A stretch of DNA of 64,000 nucleotides from Citricoccus zhacaiensis (GTDB lineage Bacteria; Actinomycetota; Actinomycetes; Actinomycetales; Micrococcaceae), in the NCBI RefSeq assembly GCF_014645315.1, contig NZ_BMLQ01000007.1, positions 72,052-136,051 on the forward strand. The letters run 5' to 3'. Positions 59,840 to 64,000 of the stretch are shown piece after piece. The notes below the pieces were generated by a model. That model worked only from the letters and a program-made list of their open reading frames with translations, had not been told where the DNA came from and ran no database searches. The position numbers and the translations under genes are program-made. How positions within the stretch are numbered: position 1 is the stretch's first letter; every line of letters starts with the position of its first letter.

Positions 59840-59896
59840 TTTCAGTCGAGTTGGGGTGGGTGGTTTCGCAGAAGACCCACCCCAACTCGACTGAAA
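59840..59896. terminator. 22-bp perfect hairpin between convergent genes
   Basis: Perfect 22-bp arms (59840-59861 and 59875-59896, outer bases TTTCAGTCGAG / CTCGACTGAAA) with a 13-nt loop between the convergent peptidase and ACMSD-type amidohydrolase genes. The A/T ends of the stem give a short U-tract in both directions, so it should act bidirectionally. Confidence 0.85.
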
Positions 59897-59906
59897 AGGT
59901 GTGGGG

Positions 59907-60962
59907 TCAGAGCTCCAAGTCGAACACGCGAGTGGCGATGCCCTCGAAGAACTCGAACCTCTCCTCGTCCGTCAGCGGCAGCTTGTCCTGGAGCTCCACC
60001 TCGGAGGGCTCGTACTGGTACGGGTAGTCCATCGCGTACATCACCCGGTCCGCACCCATCATCTTCCGGACGAACATGATCTCGTCCTCCCAGGGCATGC
60101 CGCTGGTGGTGATCCAGACGTTGCGGCGGATGTACTCCGAGGGCTTCAGCGGCAGCGGCTTCACGTGCGCGTAGCGGCCGGTGGCCACCTGCTTGCCGTA
60201 CATGTAGTCGATCCGGTTCAGCCAGAACGGCACGGCCTCGCCGAGGTGGCCGACCACGAGCTTCAGGGCCGGAAAGCGCTCGAACACCCCGGAGACCACC
60301 AGCCGCATCAGGTGCAGGCCGGTCTCCACCCCGAAGCCGTACATCGAGCCGTCCAGGCCTCGGTCATGCAGCGGCTTGAACAGGCCGGCGGAGGGGGCGT
60401 TGGGATGCAGGTAGACGGGCACCCCCAGGGACGCGGCGGCCTCGTAGAACGGCAGGAACTCGGGGGAATCCGTGTAGCGGTCCCGCACGTGGGAGTTCAG
60501 GATGGCGCCCTTGAGGCCCAGTTGCGTGACGGCCCGCTCAAGCTCGGCGGCGCCGGCATCGGCTGCGGTGAAGGGCACGGCGGCCAGCCCGGAGAAGCGG
60601 TCGGGCCGCTTCCGGACGATGTCCCCCAGGTGGTCGTTCGCCACCCGGGCGAGGTCGGTGGCCTGGGCGGCGGCCAGGGGGTTGGTCCCCGGTGCGGTCA
60701 GGGCCAGGATCTGATGGTCGACGCCGGCCGCGTCCATCTCCTGCAGGCGCACCCCCTCGGTGTCCACCATGCGCTCCCGGATGAACCGCGGGCGCTCCCC
60801 GTCGCCGAGCGCGTAGTAACCCATCAGGCTCATGAAGCCCGGATCGTCCTCAGGGTGCTCGCCCAGGATCCGGCGGAAGAGGTCGAACATCTCCGGCGGG
60901 GCCCAGGCCTCCTCGGTGGCGATACGGCGGTAGGGGCGGGGGGCTGCGGCGGGGCTGGTCAT
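59907..60962 (-). CDS. Amidohydrolase-2 (ACMSD/gamma-resorcylate decarboxylase type)
   Basis: A 351-residue metal-dependent TIM-barrel protein of the amidohydrolase-2 family, which includes ACMSD, LigW-type and gamma-resorcylate decarboxylases. Metal ligands visible are Glu in ATEEAWAP, His in PVYLHPN, His in VVGHLGE and Asp in AMDYPYQ. It should decarboxylate or hydrolyse an aromatic or unsaturated acid. ATG 60962 has AAGGACC upstream; an in-frame ATG at 61022 overlaps the upstream gene stop. It is 56 bp after an ABC binding lipoprotein gene and near IclR, consistent with an aromatic-acid module. Confidence 0.9.
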   Translation of the reverse strand: MTSPAAAPRPYRRIATEEAWAPPEMFDLFRRILGEHPEDDPGFMSLMGYYALGDGERPRFIRERMVDTEGVRLQEMDAAGVDHQILALTAPGTNPLAAAQATDLARVANDHLGDIVRKRPDRFSGLAAVPFTAADAGAAELERAVTQLGLKGAILNSHVRDRYTDSPEFLPFYEAAASLGVPVYLHPNAPSAGLFKPLHDRGLDGSMYGFGVETGLHLMRLVVSGVFERFPALKLVVGHLGEAVPFWLNRIDYMYGKQVATGRYAHVKPLPLKPSEYIRRNVWITTSGMPWEDEIMFVRKMMGADRVMYAMDYPYQYEPSEVELQDKLPLTDEERFEFFEGIATRVFDLEL

Positions 60963-61018
60963 GTGCGGGGGTCCTTGTCTCTCTCGGGGGTGGTCGTCGG
61001 CGGTGGTGCGGGACGGGG

Positions 61019-62074
61019 TCACTCGGCCGCGGGGGTAACGATGTCCTCCACGGTGATCTCCTCGTCCATGAGCCCATAGCGGACCATGCGCTCGTTGAGG
61101 AACTGCAGGGTCTCCTCGTCCACGCTGGCGTTCCAGACCGGCAGGTGGATCTGGCCGGCGAGGTCGGGTTCGATCGTGGTGACCTCGGGGAGGGCCTCAC
61201 GGAACGCGTCCGGGTCCTCGGCGATCGCCTGGCCCGTGGCGTCGACGCCCCGCTGGAACGCCTCCACCACCTCCGGGTTCTCGGCGGCGTAGTCCTCGGA
61301 GGTCATGTAGGTGCCCACCATCATGTCCGGCCGGGATTCGGTATAGGGGCTGGCGACCTCCACGGCCCCCTGGTCCAGTGCCATGGTGACGAAGGGTTCG
61401 ATGAGCAGGGCGCCGTCCACCTGGCCGTTGGCCACCGCCGGGAGCATGTCGGAGAAGCCCATCTCCGCGAAATTGACCTGCTCGCGGTCCGCGCCCGCAT
61501 CCTCCATCAAGGTCATGATGACCACGTCGTTGATGTTCTCCAGCGTGTTGACCGCGATGGTGGCGCCCTCGAGGTCGGAGACCTCCTCGATCCCGCTGGA
61601 GCTGGAAGCCACGATGCGGGCGAAATCCTCGGCGGGTTCCGCCACGGTGCGGGTGCCGGCTGCCACGATGGTGATGGGCAGGCCCTTGCTGGCGGCCAGG
61701 ATGGCACTGACGGTGTTCGAGCCGGCGAACTGGGTCTCTCCGTTGACCACGGCCGGCACGGCTGCGGCACCGCCGATGCTGACGTCCACCGTGACGTCCA
61801 GGCCCTCCGCCTCGAAGTAGCCCTCGTTCACCCCGTACTGGAGGAAGGCCGAGGGCATGCCGGCGGTGTCCGCCACCCGGACCTCCGTGGTGCCCTCCGT
61901 CCCGCCCGTTCCGGTAGCGGCGCCCTCGGCGGGCGACCCTGTTCCAGCGCCGGACTCCTGGCCTGAGGTGCCGCCACCGCCGCAAGCGGTCAGCAGCAAG
62001 GGTGCTGCCAGCAGTGGTGCCAGCCAGCGGCTGCGTCGCCGGGGGCTCGTCCATGTCCTCGCGGTCGTGCTCAT
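61019..62074 (-). CDS. NMT1/SsuA-type ABC substrate-binding lipoprotein
   Basis: A 351-residue binding protein. Signal peptide with lipobox: RRRSRWLAPLLAAPLLLTAC, Cys at about residue 31, then a Gly/Thr-rich linker. The mature domain has AFLQYGVNEGYFEAEGLDV, AGSNTVSAILAASKGLPITI and DLEGATIAVNTLENINDVV, typical of the NMT1/THI5/SsuA family that binds nitrate, sulfonates, aromatic acids or thiamine precursors. No ATPase or permease gene is in the window, so it is either an orphan or uses a distant transporter. AAGGAG precedes the ATG. Confidence 0.9.
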   Translation of the reverse strand: MSTTARTWTSPRRRSRWLAPLLAAPLLLTACGGGGTSGQESGAGTGSPAEGAATGTGGTEGTTEVRVADTAGMPSAFLQYGVNEGYFEAEGLDVTVDVSIGGAAAVPAVVNGETQFAGSNTVSAILAASKGLPITIVAAGTRTVAEPAEDFARIVASSSSGIEEVSDLEGATIAVNTLENINDVVIMTLMEDAGADREQVNFAEMGFSDMLPAVANGQVDGALLIEPFVTMALDQGAVEVASPYTESRPDMMVGTYMTSEDYAAENPEVVEAFQRGVDATGQAIAEDPDAFREALPEVTTIEPDLAGQIHLPVWNASVDEETLQFLNERMVRYGLMDEEITVEDIVTPAAE

Positions 62075-62184
62075 CGGTGCTCCTTGCTCGTGCCGGTGTG
62101 GCTGTCCCGGCTGCTGTGGATGGTGACTCCGGTGTTTCCAGAAGCGTAGGATGCGAGATCATCAGGCGGAACGATTCAGCTAAG

Positions 62185-62203
62185 TGTTCTGATGTACGGA
62201 ACA
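62185..62203. promoter_or_regulatory. Possible IclR site in the lipoprotein/IclR divergent region
   Basis: TGTTC-N9-GAACA, 5-bp arms, 32 bp upstream of the IclR start and about 110 bp upstream of the divergent lipoprotein gene. A nearby GGAAC at 62168 could add a half-site. Short arms, so tentative. Confidence 0.4.
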
Positions 62204-62234
62204 ACGGCCCGCAGGGATAGACGAGGAGGGTGCC

Positions 62235-62993
62235 ATGACGGAGATCAGGTCCGTGGTCCACGCACTGACAGTGGTGGACCGCGTCATGGCGGAGGGCGGC
62301 GTCCGCGTGCGGGAGATTGCCGAGGACCTCGGCATCGCCCCGTCCAGCGCACACCGCCTCCTGGGCACGCTGGCCTCGCGGGACTACGTGGTCCAGGATC
62401 CCTACAGCCGCGTCTACCGACCGGGTGCCGCCCTGCTCTCCCTGGCCGGTGGCGGGATGGAGAACCGGGAGATCCGGCGGGCCGCGCACCGCCCCATGGA
62501 GTCCCTGGCCGCGGCCACGGGGGAGTCGGTCTCCCTGTCCGTGCTGGTCCGCTCCGAGGTCGAGTTCGTCGACGGGATCGAGTCCGCCCACGTTCTCCGC
62601 GCTTCTCCTCGCATCGGCGCCCGGATGCCTGCGTACGGCACGGCCGGAGGCCGGGTGATGCTGGCAGATCTGGCCCCGGCCGACGTCGCCGGAATGTTCG
62701 GCGGTGGTCTGAAGAAGCTGACGGACCACACCGTGGACACCGTGCCGGACCTGACGGGGATGCTGGCTAGAATCCGACAGGCCGGCTACGCGGTGTCCCG
62801 TGGCGAGAGCACGGAGGGGATCTCCGCCATCGCGGTGCCACTGAGGGATGTCACCGGCCGCACTGTGGCCGGCTTGGCCGTCGTGGCCCCCACGGAGCGG
62901 CTGCCGGACGCCGGGCTGTCGGTCCTCATCGACCAGCTCCAGCAGGCCGCCGAGGCGTTTTCCGAGTCGCTAGGGAATCGAGGAATGGAGTGA
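62235..62993 (+). CDS. IclR-family regulator
   Basis: A 252-residue IclR regulator. HTH: GGVRVREIAEDLGIAPSSAH then RLLGTLASRDYVVQ; effector domain with SASPRIGARMPAYGTAGGRV-like text (IGARMPAYGTAGGRVML) and the closing EGISAIAVPLRDVTG. GAGGAGG precedes the ATG. Its stop overlaps the start of an MFS permease (GTGA), and it is divergent from the binding lipoprotein and amidohydrolase, so it probably controls both arms in response to an aromatic or organic acid. Confidence 0.93.
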   Translation: MTEIRSVVHALTVVDRVMAEGGVRVREIAEDLGIAPSSAHRLLGTLASRDYVVQDPYSRVYRPGAALLSLAGGGMENREIRRAAHRPMESLAAATGESVSLSVLVRSEVEFVDGIESAHVLRASPRIGARMPAYGTAGGRVMLADLAPADVAGMFGGGLKKLTDHTVDTVPDLTGMLARIRQAGYAVSRGESTEGISAIAVPLRDVTGRTVAGLAVVAPTERLPDAGLSVLIDQLQQAAEAFSESLGNRGME

Positions 62994-64000
62994 GCCAGGC
63001 AACGCCGGCGCCGCAACCGGAGGTGCCGAAGGCCGGCGCGGCGCTGTTGACCGTGCTGCTCATCGCCATGGGCGTGGGCCCGCTGCTCAACTACGGGCTC
63101 TCGGCGACCTCGGACTTGCTGATCCAGGAGCTCGGGGTCTCGGCCGGCCAGTTCGGCCTCCTCGTGACGGTGCTGTTCGTCAGCGCCGCCGTCTCCTCCA
63201 TGGTGATCGGACGGCTCGCCGACGTCCTCAGCATCCGCAGCCAACTGGTCTTCAACTACGGCGGAACCGTGCTGGCGCTGCTGGTCTCGGCCCTCGGCCC
63301 GCAGTACTGGACCTTGATCGTGGCCTGCGTCCTCGTCGGGCCGGCTCAGGTGATCGCCAACCCGACCACCAACCGCGTCATCTACTCGGCCGTGCCCGCC
63401 GTCAAGCGGTCCGGCTGGATCGGCGTCAAACAGTCCGGGGTCCAGGCCAGCCAACTGGTGGCCGGGCTGCTCTTTCCGGCTGCGGCCCTCTGGGCCGGTT
63501 GGTCCGGTGCGGCGCTCGCCGCCGCCGCGGGGGTGCTGGTGCTGCTGTGGTGGTCTCTGCGCCACATCCCGCCGGAGGACCCCACGGACTGGTCGGCCGT
63601 CCGCAATGTCCTGGCGGACCGGTTCCGGCGTCGGCGCCCCGGCTCGGCGGCCTCCCTGCCGGTCCAGGTCTGGCTGTTCGCCGCCGTCGCCTTCTTCTCG
63701 GGCATGGGCACTCAGGCCACCAACGTGTATCTGCCGCTCTTCGCGGTGCGGGACCACGGCTACAGCCTGCTCATCGGAGGCCTCGCCGCCGGACTCTCCG
63801 GAGTGGTGGGCGTGGCCAGCCGCATCTACTGGGGCCGTGCCCTGGGTGCCGGGCGCCGGCCGGGCACATTGCTACTGCTGATCTCCTCCGGCGCCCTGCT
63901 CGGCATGGCCTGCATGGCCACCTCGTCCCTCTGGGATCTGCCCGCCCTGTTCTGGGCCGGGGTCGTCCTGCACGGATTGACCGTGCTCGGCACCAATGTG
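62990..64000 (+). CDS. MFS transporter, 3-prime end outside the window
   Basis: An open frame of 337 codons running off the right edge without a stop. It begins at a GTG overlapping the IclR stop (GTGA). The product starts SQATPAPQPEVPKAG, then shows TVLLIAMGVGPLLNYGLSAT, a TM2-3 loop VIGRLADVLSIRSQLV, and at least nine helices in the visible part, with GWIGVKQSGVQASQL in TM5. This matches CynX/ACS-like MFS carriers for organic anions. Coupled to IclR, it is a likely second uptake route for the substrate of the amidohydrolase. Confidence 0.88.
   Translation, partial: MSQATPAPQPEVPKAGAALLTVLLIAMGVGPLLNYGLSATSDLLIQELGVSAGQFGLLVTVLFVSAAVSSMVIGRLADVLSIRSQLVFNYGGTVLALLVSALGPQYWTLIVACVLVGPAQVIANPTTNRVIYSAVPAVKRSGWIGVKQSGVQASQLVAGLLFPAAALWAGWSGAALAAAAGVLVLLWWSLRHIPPEDPTDWSAVRNVLADRFRRRRPGSAASLPVQVWLFAAVAFFSGMGTQATNVYLPLFAVRDHGYSLLIGGLAAGLSGVVGVASRIYWGRALGAGRRPGTLLLLISSGALLGMACMATSSLWDLPALFWAGVVLHGLTVLGTNV

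Noticed and set aside
1-64000. Secondary-metabolite gene cluster, prophage or integrative element
   Set aside because: No polyketide, peptide synthetase, integrase, transposase or phage structural gene was found; gene order is a series of catabolic modules.

Overview
This 64 kb window is GC-rich throughout. It has many GTG and TTG starts, 4-bp stop/start overlaps, short intergenic gaps, GC-rich terminator hairpins without strong U tails, and several starts that look leaderless. Together with the gene set (tripartite tricarboxylate transporter, actinobacterial-type PutA, SNF2/SWIM helicase, OhrR/Ohr), this points to a high-GC actinobacterium, most likely a soil or environmental member of the Micrococcaceae. 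That placement is an inference. No rRNA, tRNA, CRISPR array, transposase or phage gene was seen.

Layout. (1) 47-5327, minus strand: an apparent operon of asparaginase-like amidohydrolase, CE4/polysaccharide-deacetylase-like hydrolase, MFS permease, two SDR dehydrogenases and a small CxxC protein. A divergent LacI regulator (5541-6542) faces it, and a promoter plus a perfect LacI-type operator lie between them. (2) 6546-16206: Tat-exported M20 peptidase, YdeI-like protein, the peroxide operon ohrR-ohr-gpx-hypothetical with a near-perfect OhrR operator, a shortened zinc alcohol dehydrogenase, a 1024-residue LuxR/ATPase regulator, a GNAT enzyme and a 51-residue membrane protein. (3) 16449-24996: a tricarboxylate island with GntR/FCD regulator, TcuA-like flavoprotein, CitAB-type two-component system and divergent tctCBA. 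(4) 25262-31130: a class-A-beta-lactamase-like hydrolase translationally coupled to a motif-less paralogue, then DoxX, an ArsR-like regulator behind a 14-bp-period repeat array, a cyclodeaminase-family protein and an AI-2E-type permease. (5) 31162-43419: SNF2 helicase, an AbiEi/DUF559-like gene bracketed by 47-bp repeats, a degenerate agmatine-deiminase homologue, LysR, PutA and TetR. (6) 43429-50200: LysE exporter, glutaryl-CoA-dehydrogenase-like enzyme, crotonase, type III CoA-transferase, MatC-type permease and IclR, which together look like a CoA-dependent dicarboxylate pathway. (7) 50237-64000: thioesterase, FMN glutamate-synthase-like protein, LysR, MHS permease, DUF3237 protein, a duplicated Lrp-type regulator divergent from a DUF5058/membrane partner/M20 amidohydrolase operon, an ACMSD-type amidohydrolase with an orphan NMT1-type lipoprotein, and IclR with a coupled MFS permease cut by the window end.

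How it fits together. The window is a string of small self-regulated catabolic modules. Each pairs a permease or binding protein with hydrolases, dehydrogenases or CoA enzymes and a local regulator, usually with a palindromic operator visible next to it. The least described units are the imide/amide-like LacI operon, the serine hydrolase/pseudo-hydrolase pair, the DUF5058 two-protein membrane system with its peptidase, and the repeat-flanked AbiEi-like gene.
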